Notes: a model not told the origin generated them from the sequence alone. A DNA stretch of 64,000 nt from Chitinophagaceae bacterium (GCA_947372105.1 CANBSH010000001.1:42135-106134); one strand, 5' to 3'; positions 35,496 through 44,035 are shown, counted from the first letter of the stretch. Numbers and translations are program-made.

Positions 35496-36935
35496 TTATT
35501 TAACCCAATTTTCTTGGTTCGTATGCAATAAAATAGTTTTCACTTTGTACTTGTTTTTAAGATGTCTTGCAGTTTGTTCTGCCGCAAATACACTTCTATG
35601 TTGTCCACCAGTACATCCAAAGTTAATATGCAAGGATTCAAATCCTCTTTCTAAATAATTCTCCACTGTAATATCTACTAAGTCCCACACACTATTTAAA
35701 AATACATTCATCTTGGTTCTTTGTTCTAAAAAATCTTGCACTGGCTTATCTAAACCTGATAATTTTTTATAATCATCAAACCTTCCTGGATTTAAAATAC
35801 CACGCATATCAAAAACAAATCCACCACCATTATCGGAAGCATCTTTAGGGATTCCTTTTTTATAACTAAAACTGTGAATGGTAATCACTAAAGGCGTTTC
35901 GTCAGTTGCCTTAGGGGGTGTAAATCGCCCTACTACTTCGTCCGTCACCATCCATTTTAAGATGGATGCGAATACGGGTGTCTTTGCATCAATGGCATGA
36001 TGTGCTAAAAAGTTTTTGATATTATTTAAGCCCAAAGGAATACTCGTTAAAAAATGAGCTTTGCGCTCAAACAAACCTCTAAATCCATAAGCACCCATAA
36101 CTTGTAATAATCTTAATAAAACAAAACCTTGATACTGTTTTTTAAGTGCTGGTATATTTAATGGGGTAGGAATTAATTTTTGAACTTCTTCAATATAGTA
36201 ATTCAATAATTTTTCCTTCCACTCTTGAGAAAGTTCAGCCTTTGCTTGCCACAATAAAGAAGCTACATCATAAGTCAAACCGCCTTGCATTCCTCCTTGG
36301 AAATCGATGAAAAAAACTTCGTCCTTAGCTACAATAATATTTCGGCTTTGGAAATCACGAAACATAAAATGGTTCAATTCATTGGAAGCTAATTCATCAC
36401 TTAGCCATTCAAATTCATCAATTAATGCTTGTTTATCGTAAGGGTATTGTAAAGTGTCTAAGAAATAGTACTTATAATATAGTAAGTCAGTTAGTATGGA
36501 ATGTTTTCCAAATACTTTAGAAGTTAAGCACTTAGAGTAATCTAAACCCTCCCCACCTTGCACTTGTAATTTTGCTAACGCTGATAAGCTTTTTTGAAAT
36601 AAAGTGAACACATGATCTGTCTTGCCTTCTTTTTCTAATACATCTAATAATGAAGTGGCCCCTAAGTCTTCCTGCAAGTAAACAGTTTTAGCATCATTCA
36701 TTGCCAATACTTTAGGAACTGGCAATCCTTTACTTTTAAAATGATCTGCGAAGTAAATGAAGGTATCGCTCTCTCTTATATTCAAACTATAAGTAGCCAT
36801 CCAAGACTGGTTTCCTTGAATGATTCTATAATAAACACGGTCACCCCCACTTTGAGGAATCTTATGAATTTGATCCCAATCTTTCCCGTGATAGGAAATA
36901 TATAGATTGTGTATATGTTTTACAATATCCTCCAT
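35496..36935 (-). CDS. fusion of AmgK-like sugar kinase and RapZ C-terminal domain
   Basis: The 479-residue protein has two parts. Residues 1 to about 335 are an aminoglycoside-phosphotransferase-like kinase with RDFQSRN (193-199, Asp194 as base) and DFQGG (211-215, metal-binding Asp211), closest in pattern to AmgK, the anomeric MurNAc/GlcNAc kinase. Residues about 348-479 match the C-terminal domain of RapZ, with FVFDMRGILNPGR and GCTGGQHRSV (440-449). In RapZ that domain senses glucosamine-6-phosphate and binds small RNA or partner proteins; the RapZ N-terminal P-loop domain is absent. The MurU-like gene follows by 7 bases. The RapZ part could let amino-sugar levels control the kinase. Confidence 0.82.
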   Translation of the reverse strand: MEDIVKHIHNLYISYHGKDWDQIHKIPQSGGDRVYYRIIQGNQSWMATYSLNIRESDTFIYFADHFKSKGLPVPKVLAMNDAKTVYLQEDLGATSLLDVLEKEGKTDHVFTLFQKSLSALAKLQVQGGEGLDYSKCLTSKVFGKHSILTDLLYYKYYFLDTLQYPYDKQALIDEFEWLSDELASNELNHFMFRDFQSRNIIVAKDEVFFIDFQGGMQGGLTYDVASLLWQAKAELSQEWKEKLLNYYIEEVQKLIPTPLNIPALKKQYQGFVLLRLLQVMGAYGFRGLFERKAHFLTSIPLGLNNIKNFLAHHAIDAKTPVFASILKWMVTDEVVGRFTPPKATDETPLVITIHSFSYKKGIPKDASDNGGGFVFDMRGILNPGRFDDYKKLSGLDKPVQDFLEQRTKMNVFLNSVWDLVDITVENYLERGFESLHINFGCTGGQHRSVFAAEQTARHLKNKYKVKTILLHTNQENWVK

Positions 36936-37038
36936 GGGCTTAAAATTACCTTTAAAGAACGAAATAAAAGCAAATAAATTATCCTATTTAAACCCTACAG
37001 TTTAAAAAAGCTTTAATTTTAAGTAAAACTAACCCCTT

Positions 37039-39831
37039 ATGTTTAAAAAGTTAATCCTCCCTTTTAGCCTCGTATTAACCTTATTATCCATGACTACTTT
37101 TGCACAAAAACAAACTGCAAAAGGAACTATTTTCGACAATAAAGGAAATGCGCTAGAAGGTGTTACTGTAAAAGCTTTATCTAGTAAAGCACTTGCCGCT
37201 TCTGGTAAAAACGGAAGCTTTAGTGTCAACGCAACATTGAACGAATTGATTGAATTTAGTTTTGTTGGATTTGATAATAAAGTGGTCAAATTTACAGGCG
37301 GTAATTTGAATGTTATTTTATCTGCAAGCACCAACGATTTACAAGATGTCATTTTAGTGGGTAGCAGAGGAAATGGTAGGGTGAAAACCGAATCGCCTGT
37401 TCCAGTAGATGTGATTAAATTAAACGATGTGGGAATGAATACCGCACGCATGGATTTAACTTCTACTTTAAATTACGCAGCACCTTCTTTTAATTATAAT
37501 AAACAATCAGGTGCCGATGGCGCGGATCATATTGATATTGGTACCTTACGTGGCTTAGGACCTGACCAAACTTTGGTTTTAGTAAACGGGAAACGCAGAC
37601 ATAGCACAGCTTTAGTAGGTTTATTTGGAACTAGAGGTCGTGGTAATTCAGGAGTGGACTTAAATGGATTTCCACAATCTGCAGTAGATAGAATTGAAAT
37701 TTTAAGAGATGGCGCTTCTGCACAATATGGATCTGATGCGATTGCAGGTGTTATGAATATTGTGTTAAGAAAAAACACCAACGAATGGAATATCACTGCT
37801 GGCTTGGCCGGTTATTATGATAAAAAATTCAATACGACTCAATTCAAAGACAATCATGATTATTTGTATGATGGCGCAATTGATGGTGTAACGAAATCCA
37901 TTTCAATGAATCGCGGATTTGATCTTGGTAAAAAAGGTGGATTTATTAATTTGTCATTGGATGTTTTAGATCAAGGAAAAACTTTCCGTCAAGCCGCATC
38001 TTCAGACATTGCAGATAAAGATGGCTTACCTACCAATACTTGGAGACAAGGTTTTGGAGATGGCTCTGTAAAAACAATAGGTGCTATGTTTAATATGGAA
38101 TTACCATTAGGAGATGATATTAAATTTTATGCTTTTGGAAGTATTAATAACAAAAATTCAGACGCCTACGCTTACACTCGAAATTGGTCAGCGAAACCCA
38201 CCCGCTTTCCAGTAAACAGCAAAGGCCAACTTATTTATGTTCCAAGTATCATGTTTGCTTCAGGATCGGGCGACACTAGCTACAACCCTCATATCCAAGC
38301 TCAAATACATGACCTTTCATTCGTAACTGGTTTTTCTAAAACTAGTAAAAATGGATGGGATTGGGATTTTAGCAATGCTATAGGAAATAACAATTTCCAT
38401 TATTTTGGAGACGGCACTTTTAACGCTTCTAATATTGGGAATGTAAGTCAAACACATTTTGATGATGGTGGATTTAATTTTTTACAAAACACTACTAACC
38501 TTGATTTATCCAAACAATTTGGAAGAGTCAATCAGGGCGGTGTCAAAGTTTCTTATGGTGCTGAGATGCGATTTGAACAATACAGTATTTTCAAAGGCGA
38601 GATTGCTTCTTATAAAGCTTTCCCTAATTCTTACGGATTACAGCAAGCTCCTGGATCCCAAGGATTTCCTGGATTTAGCCCAGATGATAAAGTCACAGCG
38701 AACAGAATTGTTACAGGTTTATATACCGATTTGGAATACACTCCTACCGAAGCCTTGTTGTTAACTGGAGCAGTTCGTGCCGAAAATTATTCTGATTTTG
38801 GATCGGTGGCTACTTTTAAAACTTCTGCTAGATTAAAAGTGACTGATAACTTTAATTTAAGAGGATCTTTTAGTACTGGCTATCGTGCACCTTCCTTACA
38901 ACAAAAATATTTCAGTAACACACTTACTTCTTTTTCTCAAGGACAATTAGTTCAATCAAGAGTTTCTAATAATGACGATCCTGTTACTAAACTAGCCGGC
39001 ATCCCTTCTTTAAAACAAGAAACTTCCATTAATAGTAGCGTAGGTTTTTCATGGAAACCTGCTAAAGGATTCACTGTAACCGTAGATGGATATAGTATTA
39101 AAATGAAAGATCGTGTGGTATTATCTGGCTTGTTTAGCGCAAGCGATGCTACTTTACCTGCAGCATTAACTGCTAAATTAAATGCTTTAGGTGTCGCTAC
39201 TGCTCAGTTTTTTGCAAACGCTGTAAACACGACCAATTCTGGGGTTGACATTGTATTAGACTATCAAAAAAAGATTTCTGCTACAGAAAAGTTCAAGTTT
39301 TTATTAGTGGGTAACTTCCAAAGTATCACCATTGATGAAGTGCATGTTCCTGCCGCATTAAACACCAACGATTATAACGCGAACACTTTCTTTAATGATC
39401 GTGAAAAATATTTCTTAAAAGCTTCTGCTCCAAAATCTAAATTCTCTTTCAGCTTTGATTACACTAAAAACAAAGTAAGCCTAGGCACACGTATCACTTA
39501 CTTTGGTAATTTAGCCTTAACTGGATTTGGATACAATGGTGATGGTATTGATCCACAAGTTCCATTAGATGTGGATGATACTAAATTTACTCCTGAAATA
39601 TTTAATTACTCAGGTAAATTCACTACCGATATTTATGCCAATATTCAATTGAGCAAAAAAACATCTTGGATTTTGGGTGCCGACAATATCTTCAATGTAC
39701 ACCCTGACTTCGCCGTTGTTCCGCAAGCAAAATGGTGGGCAGGTGATAACGAAACAGGTGGACCTTGGGATGGCGTTCAAATGGGCTACAATGGTTTAAG
39801 AATATTTACCAAACTTGCTTTTAGATTTTAA
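37039..39831 (+). CDS. TonB-dependent receptor with CarboxypepD_reg domain
   Basis: The 930-residue protein has a signal peptide (MFKKLILPFSLVLTLLSMTTFAQ). A carboxypeptidase-regulatory-like domain (TAKGTIFDNKGNALEGVTVKALS to about residue 105) is followed by the plug (LGPDQTLVLVNGKRRHSTALV, VDRIEILRDGASAQYGSDAIAG) and a long beta-barrel ending LRIFTKLAFRF. The plug VLVNGKRRHSTALV type is widespread in Bacteroidota and Proteobacteria. No SusD gene follows, so it is unlikely to be a SusC glycan importer. It is a single-gene unit closed by a terminator. Confidence 0.9.
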   Translation: MFKKLILPFSLVLTLLSMTTFAQKQTAKGTIFDNKGNALEGVTVKALSSKALAASGKNGSFSVNATLNELIEFSFVGFDNKVVKFTGGNLNVILSASTNDLQDVILVGSRGNGRVKTESPVPVDVIKLNDVGMNTARMDLTSTLNYAAPSFNYNKQSGADGADHIDIGTLRGLGPDQTLVLVNGKRRHSTALVGLFGTRGRGNSGVDLNGFPQSAVDRIEILRDGASAQYGSDAIAGVMNIVLRKNTNEWNITAGLAGYYDKKFNTTQFKDNHDYLYDGAIDGVTKSISMNRGFDLGKKGGFINLSLDVLDQGKTFRQAASSDIADKDGLPTNTWRQGFGDGSVKTIGAMFNMELPLGDDIKFYAFGSINNKNSDAYAYTRNWSAKPTRFPVNSKGQLIYVPSIMFASGSGDTSYNPHIQAQIHDLSFVTGFSKTSKNGWDWDFSNAIGNNNFHYFGDGTFNASNIGNVSQTHFDDGGFNFLQNTTNLDLSKQFGRVNQGGVKVSYGAEMRFEQYSIFKGEIASYKAFPNSYGLQQAPGSQGFPGFSPDDKVTANRIVTGLYTDLEYTPTEALLLTGAVRAENYSDFGSVATFKTSARLKVTDNFNLRGSFSTGYRAPSLQQKYFSNTLTSFSQGQLVQSRVSNNDDPVTKLAGIPSLKQETSINSSVGFSWKPAKGFTVTVDGYSIKMKDRVVLSGLFSASDATLPAALTAKLNALGVATAQFFANAVNTTNSGVDIVLDYQKKISATEKFKFLLVGNFQSITIDEVHVPAALNTNDYNANTFFNDREKYFLKASAPKSKFSFSFDYTKNKVSLGTRITYFGNLALTGFGYNGDGIDPQVPLDVDDTKFTPEIFNYSGKFTTDIYANIQLSKKTSWILGADNIFNVHPDFAVVPQAKWWAGDNETGGPWDGVQMGYNGLRIFTKLAFRF

Positions 39832-39857
39832 CGAACACATTTATTTGAATAACTTTA

Positions 39858-39886
39858 AAGCCTTCTCGTTCACTCGTGAAGGCTTT
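39858..39886 (+). terminator. intrinsic terminator after the TonB receptor
   Basis: AAAGCCTTC (39858-39866) and GAAGGCTTT (39878-39886) form a perfect 9-base stem followed by further Ts. It is 26 bases past the receptor stop codon. The 23-base direct repeat begins 5 bases after it. Confidence 0.85.
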
Positions 39887-39890
39887 TTTA

Positions 39891-39994
39891 ATGTACGAGT
39901 ATTTAAAATAAAAGAGTAAATAAATAGTTTATGAGTGACGACGTTTTCAGGAGACAGGAATAAAGCTATTTATGTACGAGTATTTAAAATAAAA
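39891..39994 (+). repeat. 23-base direct repeat flanking a short spacer, with three mini-ORFs
   Basis: The same 23 bases occur at 39891-39913 and 39972-39994, 81 bases apart; the second copy ends 5 bases before the SAM-hydrolase start codon. Each copy contains a complete mini-ORF, ATG TAC GAG TAT TTA AAA TAA (MYEYLK). The spacer holds another, MSDDVFRRQE with stop, at 39931-39963. Whether these are leader peptides, duplicated promoter parts or chance cannot be decided by eye. The repeat is AT-rich but exact. Confidence 0.7.
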
Positions 39995-39999
39995 CGAAT

Positions 40000-40905
40000 A
40001 TGAAAAAAATAATTACGGGCTGTGCTTTTTTTTTATTAACAGCGATCACCGCAGTAGCACAAAATGGTATTGTTGTTTTTCAAACCGACTTTGGAACCAA
40101 GGATGGTGCGGTGTCTGCTATGAAAGGCGTAGCGAGTAGTGTTGATATGAACCTAAAATTATACGATTTAACGCATGACATTCCTGCTTATAATATTTGG
40201 GAAGCAGCGTATCGATTAGATCAAACCGTTGCCTATTGGCCCGCGGGTACTGTATTTGTATCGGTAGTAGATCCAGGAGTGGGCACGCAAAGAAAATCGG
40301 TGGTAGCTAAAACTAAAACAGGTCACTACATTGTGACGCCCGATAATGGAACACTTACTCTAATTGCTCTATCATTAGGTATTGACTCTTTGAGAGAAAT
40401 TGATGAAGTCACCAATCGAAGAAAAAATTCAGGAGCGTCTTATACTTTTCATGGACGTGATGTGTATGCCTATACCGCGGCACGTTTAGCGTCGCACACC
40501 ATTCGATACGATCAAGTGGGCAGCGCCGTTTCTACTTCTATTCAATCTATTCCTTTTCAAAAAGCAGTTTTACAAAATCAAACTTTAAAAGGAACCATTT
40601 CTATTTTAGATATTCAATATGGAAACCTTTGGAGTAATATGGAAGCTTCTCTTTGGAAAAATTTTCTACTCATCCCGCATGCTGCCAATAAATTAATGGT
40701 ACGTATTTATCATCAACAAAAATTAGTGTACCAAGGAACTATGCCTTTTGAAAATACTTTTGGTGCCGTTCCAATGGGAAAACCACTCGCTTATTTAAAT
40801 AGCCTCATGAATGTTTCGGTGGCACTCAACCAAGGCAGTTTTGCCCAACAATATAAAGTAGGTTCCGGCAATGATTGGACCCTCACCATCAACTGGGCCC
40901 AATAA
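40000..40905 (+). CDS. exported SAM hydroxide adenosyltransferase (DUF62) family protein
   Basis: The 301-residue protein has a clear signal peptide (MKKIITGCAFFLLTAITAVAQ). The SAM-hydrolase/chlorinase fold follows: VVFQTDFGTKDGAVSAMKGV, HDIPAYNIWEAAYRL, VFVSVVDPGVGTQRKS, YIVTPDNGTLTLI and TFHGRDVYAYTAARLA. Family enzymes split S-adenosylmethionine into adenosine and methionine with water. These residues are the expected SAM-binding blocks. Export is odd for an enzyme acting on a cytoplasmic cofactor, so the substrate may be external SAM or another adenosyl compound. It stands alone behind the direct repeat. Confidence 0.85.
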   Translation: MKKIITGCAFFLLTAITAVAQNGIVVFQTDFGTKDGAVSAMKGVASSVDMNLKLYDLTHDIPAYNIWEAAYRLDQTVAYWPAGTVFVSVVDPGVGTQRKSVVAKTKTGHYIVTPDNGTLTLIALSLGIDSLREIDEVTNRRKNSGASYTFHGRDVYAYTAARLASHTIRYDQVGSAVSTSIQSIPFQKAVLQNQTLKGTISILDIQYGNLWSNMEASLWKNFLLIPHAANKLMVRIYHQQKLVYQGTMPFENTFGAVPMGKPLAYLNSLMNVSVALNQGSFAQQYKVGSGNDWTLTINWAQ

Positions 40906-40979
40906 GCTGCGCCAACCGTCCTACCCCTTAAAAAAGGTATAAATACGTTGAAAAAAGGGGGTAAATTAATGTATTAAAT

Positions 40980-40994
40980 ACTAAAATATTTAGT
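40980..40994 (+). promoter_or_regulatory. palindromic operator-like site before umuDC
   Basis: ACTAAA-ATA-TTTAGT is a perfect inverted repeat with a 3-base spacer, 25 bases before the umuD ATG. A second weaker CTAA-N5-TTAG repeat lies at about 41003-41015. The placement near the start of transcription suits a repressor of SOS type. The motif is not the Escherichia LexA box, and no lexA gene is in view. Confidence 0.45.
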
Positions 40995-41019
40995 TAATAT
41001 TGCTAATAAATTTAGTAAT

Positions 41020-41451
41020 ATGGATATTTTAGAGGAACATCACGCCACCTATACCGGAGCCAAAAAATTTGAATCCAGCCAAATTATACAAGCCAACGCT
41101 ACAGGTTTTGGGGCTGCTTCGGACGACTTTATGGATCGAGGAATTGATTTAAATGAACAACTCATTCGCAATAAGCCCGCTACTTTTTTCTTTCGAGTTA
41201 ACAGTGATGCGATGCTAGGAGCAGGCATTCATGTAGGAGATATTTTAATTGTAGACAGAAGCATTCAAGCGAGTTCAGGAAAAGTGGTGGTGGCGGTACT
41301 CAATGGAGAACTTCTTGTTCGTCGTTTACAAATACAAGAACATAGCATTAGTTTACTACCCGAAAATAAAAGATACGGCGCCATTCAAATAGAACAAATG
41401 GGCGAATATAGTACTTGGGGAGTGGTTACGTTCGTGATTCATACTGTATAA
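41020..41451 (+). CDS. umuD: UmuD-like protein without the catalytic Ser/Lys dyad
   Basis: The 143-residue protein aligns over its whole length with UmuD. The N-terminal arm with TGFGAASDDF matches the CGFPSPAADY cleavage region, IDLNEQLIRNKPATFFFRV follows, and then the S24 core with AGIHVGDILIVDRS. The nucleophile serine in G-D-S-M is replaced: here it reads S-D-A-M (Ala64). The general-base lysine in the V-K-K-L block is also replaced: here V-R-R-L (Arg101). The codons are GCG and CGT, so this is not a reading doubt. The protein should not cleave itself. Its gene ends 2 bases before umuC, so it probably still acts with that polymerase. Confidence 0.88.
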   Translation: MDILEEHHATYTGAKKFESSQIIQANATGFGAASDDFMDRGIDLNEQLIRNKPATFFFRVNSDAMLGAGIHVGDILIVDRSIQASSGKVVVAVLNGELLVRRLQIQEHSISLLPENKRYGAIQIEQMGEYSTWGVVTFVIHTV

Positions 41452-41453
41452 AG

Positions 41454-42740
41454 ATGCAAGCGATTGTTGACTGCAATAGTTTTTATTGTTCCTGCGAACG
41501 ACTTTTTCAACCTCAATTAAAAAATGCGCCCGTAGTGGTGTTGAGTAATAATGATGGTTGTATTGTGTCGCGTTCGGATGAAGCAAAACAGCTAGGCATT
41601 TCTATGGCCGTCCCTTATTTCCAAGCCAAAGAACTCATTGAAAAAAATAAAGTGCATGCTTTTTCTTCCAACTATCATTTATACGGCGACCTAAGTTGGC
41701 GTGTCATGGAAACCATGCGACAGCTAGTGCCACCGGGCTGTGTAGAAGTATATTCGGTAGATGAAGCTTTTTTAGATTTAGATCATGTGCCCTTGAATCA
41801 ATTACATCACTACTGCACTAACATCAAAAAAAAAATTGAAACCTGGACAGGTATTTCAGTATCTATTGGTGTAGGTCCTAATAAAGTATTAAGTAAAGTC
41901 GCGAATAGATTAGCGAAAAAAAATAAATTACTCACTGGATGTGTAGTGATTTTACATGATACTAAAACCATACAAGCTGCTTTACAAAAAACACCTATCG
42001 AAGATGTATGGGGCATTGGATATAGTTATAGTGAAAAATTAAAAACCTATGGCATACACAACGCCTATCAATTAAGTATTAAAGATCTGAGTTGGGGGAA
42101 ACGTTTTTTAGGAGGCATCGTTGGCATGCGATTAATACGAGAATTAAAAGGCATGAAAAGTCACTCCATGCAAGCCCCTCGAACCGAAAAAAAAATGATT
42201 GCTACGACACGTATGTTTGGACGCGAAGTAACCCAATGGCAGGAAATAGAAGAAGCCTTGGCTACTTATGCCACTAGGGCCAGTGAAAAACTAAGAAGAC
42301 AACATAGTGCAGCTTATGGAGTAGCTGTTTTTTTATTAAAAAAAGCCCCCGTGAATTTAGATGCCACTTATTATCATCGAGGCCGACAAGTAAGTGGCTA
42401 TGTAAAATTGGACAACCCCACCCACCTAACCCCAGATATTATCAAAGCTGTCGTGGCCTTGGGGAAAAGTTTGTTTGAGGAAGGCGATATTTATAAAAAG
42501 GCCGGGGTGATTTTAAGTGATTTTGTACCGGACAGCGCGCTCCAAACCAACTTATTTGTGCCGCCTGCCGACCAAAAACGAAAAAAGCTAATGAATGTAA
42601 TAGATAATATGAATGCGGCTTACAGGGATGATATCCTCAAATTCGGAACCAGTGGGACACACAAAAACTGGAAAATGCGTAGCGAAAGACGTAGTAAACG
42701 CTATACAACACGCTGGGATGAGCTTTGTGGGGTACGATAA
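41454..42740 (+). CDS. umuC: UmuC-like Y-family DNA polymerase (pol V catalytic subunit)
   Basis: From the ATG at 41454 the 428-residue protein has the Y-family blocks DCNSFYCSCERLF, VVVLSNNDGCIVSRSDEAK, FSSNYHLYGDLS and VYSVDEAFLDLD (catalytic Asp/Glu). A helix-hairpin-helix region, the little-finger domain and a C-terminal DUF4113 tail (KLMNVIDNMNAAYRDD, WKMRSERRSKRYTTRWDEL) follow. It copies past DNA lesions after damage. A longer frame opening at 41415 overlaps umuD and lacks support. All metal-binding acidic residues appear intact, so the polymerase should be active even though its UmuD partner is altered. Confidence 0.95.
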   Translation: MQAIVDCNSFYCSCERLFQPQLKNAPVVVLSNNDGCIVSRSDEAKQLGISMAVPYFQAKELIEKNKVHAFSSNYHLYGDLSWRVMETMRQLVPPGCVEVYSVDEAFLDLDHVPLNQLHHYCTNIKKKIETWTGISVSIGVGPNKVLSKVANRLAKKNKLLTGCVVILHDTKTIQAALQKTPIEDVWGIGYSYSEKLKTYGIHNAYQLSIKDLSWGKRFLGGIVGMRLIRELKGMKSHSMQAPRTEKKMIATTRMFGREVTQWQEIEEALATYATRASEKLRRQHSAAYGVAVFLLKKAPVNLDATYYHRGRQVSGYVKLDNPTHLTPDIIKAVVALGKSLFEEGDIYKKAGVILSDFVPDSALQTNLFVPPADQKRKKLMNVIDNMNAAYRDDILKFGTSGTHKNWKMRSERRSKRYTTRWDELCGVR

Positions 42741-42795
42741 TGACTATTCGTGGAAAACCATTGGCTAAAAATTCGTAGAAATGATTTCGCTGATG

Positions 42796-42803
42796 TATTT
42801 TTG
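42796..42803 (+). promoter_or_regulatory. -7 box before the half-length carB gene
   Basis: TATTTTTG matches TAnnTTTG and lies 15 bases upstream of the ATG at 42819. It supports a separate transcript for the carB fragment and a start at 42819 rather than at the upstream in-frame ATG (42750). Confidence 0.5.
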
Positions 42804-42818
42804 CCCAATTTTATACCT

Positions 42819-44012
42819 ATGAGCCACTCTTTATCATCCAACGAATCTATTCGCTCTTCCAGAAAAAAAATTATTGTATTAGGTAGCGGTCCCAATAGAA
42901 TTGGACAAGGTATTGAATTTGATTATTGTTGTGTTCACGGATTATTAGCAGTCAAGGAAGCAGGTTATGAAGCCATCATGGTGAATTGCAATCCTGAAAC
43001 TGTTTCTACCGATTTTGACATGGCTGATAAATTATATTTCGAGCCTGTATTTTGGGAGCACTTATGGGAAATCATCGAATTAGAACAACCCGAAGGAGTC
43101 ATTGTACAATTAGGTGGACAAACTGCTTTAAAATTAGCTAAACGTTTAACCGAAAGAGGTGTAAAAATTATAGGTACTTCCTTTGATAGTCTAGACATCG
43201 CGGAAGATCGTGGTCGCTTTAGTGATTTATTAAAAGAATTAAAGATTCCTTATCCCGATTACGGAACAGCTTACACAGCCGAAGAAGCCATTGATGTAGC
43301 GAATAAAGTAGGCTATCCTGTTTTGGTGCGTCCTAGTTATGTCATTGGTGGACAAAGAATGCGTATTGTTATTAATGATGCAGAAGTAGAAACTGCAGTA
43401 GTAGGAATCTTAAAACATATCCCTGATAATAAAATTTTGATTGATCATTTTTTAGATCGTTGTCAAGAAGCAGAAGTAGATGCCATTTTTGATGGAGAAA
43501 CTTTTCACATCATGGGTGTGATGGAACATATTGAACCAGCGGGAATACATAGTGGTGATAGTAATGCGGTCCTACCTGCATTTAACCTTACTCCATTGAT
43601 TGTAGAAACTATGGAATTTTATAGTGAGAAAATTGCAAGAGCTTTAAATATCAAAGGATTGATTAATATTCAGTTTGCCATTAAAGATGGTAAAGTGTTT
43701 GTGATTGAAGCTAATCCAAGAGCTTCCCGTACCACTCCTTTCATTGCAAAAGCATATCAAATACCTTACTTAAATATTGCGACTAAAATTATGTTAGGCG
43801 CAGCGAAGTTGACCGACTTCACGATGAAGAAAAAACTAGACGGTTATGCTATTAAAGAGCCTGTGTTTAGTTTTGATAAATTTCCAGGAGTGAATAAAGA
43901 ATTAGGACCAGAAATGAAAAGTACAGGAGAAGCCATCCGATTCATCAAGGATTTACGCGACCCTTACTTCAGAACTTTGTATAAAGAACGTTCTATGAAC
44001 TTGTCTCGATAA
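42819..44012 (+). CDS. carB: stand-alone C-terminal (second synthetase) half of carbamoyl-phosphate synthase large subunit
   Basis: From the ATG at 42819 the 397-residue protein begins MSHSLSSNESIRSSRKKI and then follows the second half of CarB without a gap. The blocks are VLGSGPNRIGQGIEFDYCCVH, MVNCNPETVSTDFD, VIVQLGGQTALKLA, VRPSYVIGGQRM, GVMEHIEPAGIHSGDSN, INIQFAIKDGKVFVIEANPRASRT and LGPEMKSTGEAI. NESIRS..KK is the linker before the second half in full-length CarB. This half phosphorylates carbamate. The first ATP-grasp half, needed for carboxyphosphate and the glutaminase contact, is missing. No stop or frameshift breaks the frame, and a promoter box precedes it. It is either a split gene or a specialised duplicate. 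Confidence 0.9.
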   Translation: MSHSLSSNESIRSSRKKIIVLGSGPNRIGQGIEFDYCCVHGLLAVKEAGYEAIMVNCNPETVSTDFDMADKLYFEPVFWEHLWEIIELEQPEGVIVQLGGQTALKLAKRLTERGVKIIGTSFDSLDIAEDRGRFSDLLKELKIPYPDYGTAYTAEEAIDVANKVGYPVLVRPSYVIGGQRMRIVINDAEVETAVVGILKHIPDNKILIDHFLDRCQEAEVDAIFDGETFHIMGVMEHIEPAGIHSGDSNAVLPAFNLTPLIVETMEFYSEKIARALNIKGLINIQFAIKDGKVFVIEANPRASRTTPFIAKAYQIPYLNIATKIMLGAAKLTDFTMKKKLDGYAIKEPVFSFDKFPGVNKELGPEMKSTGEAIRFIKDLRDPYFRTLYKERSMNLSR

Positions 44013-44035
44013 AATACAAATTCATATTAGCAATC

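Noticed and set aside
42750-42818. Upstream in-frame start of the carB half gene
   Set aside because: The 23 added residues show no CarB similarity and would overlap the promoter box; the ATG at 42819 is better placed.
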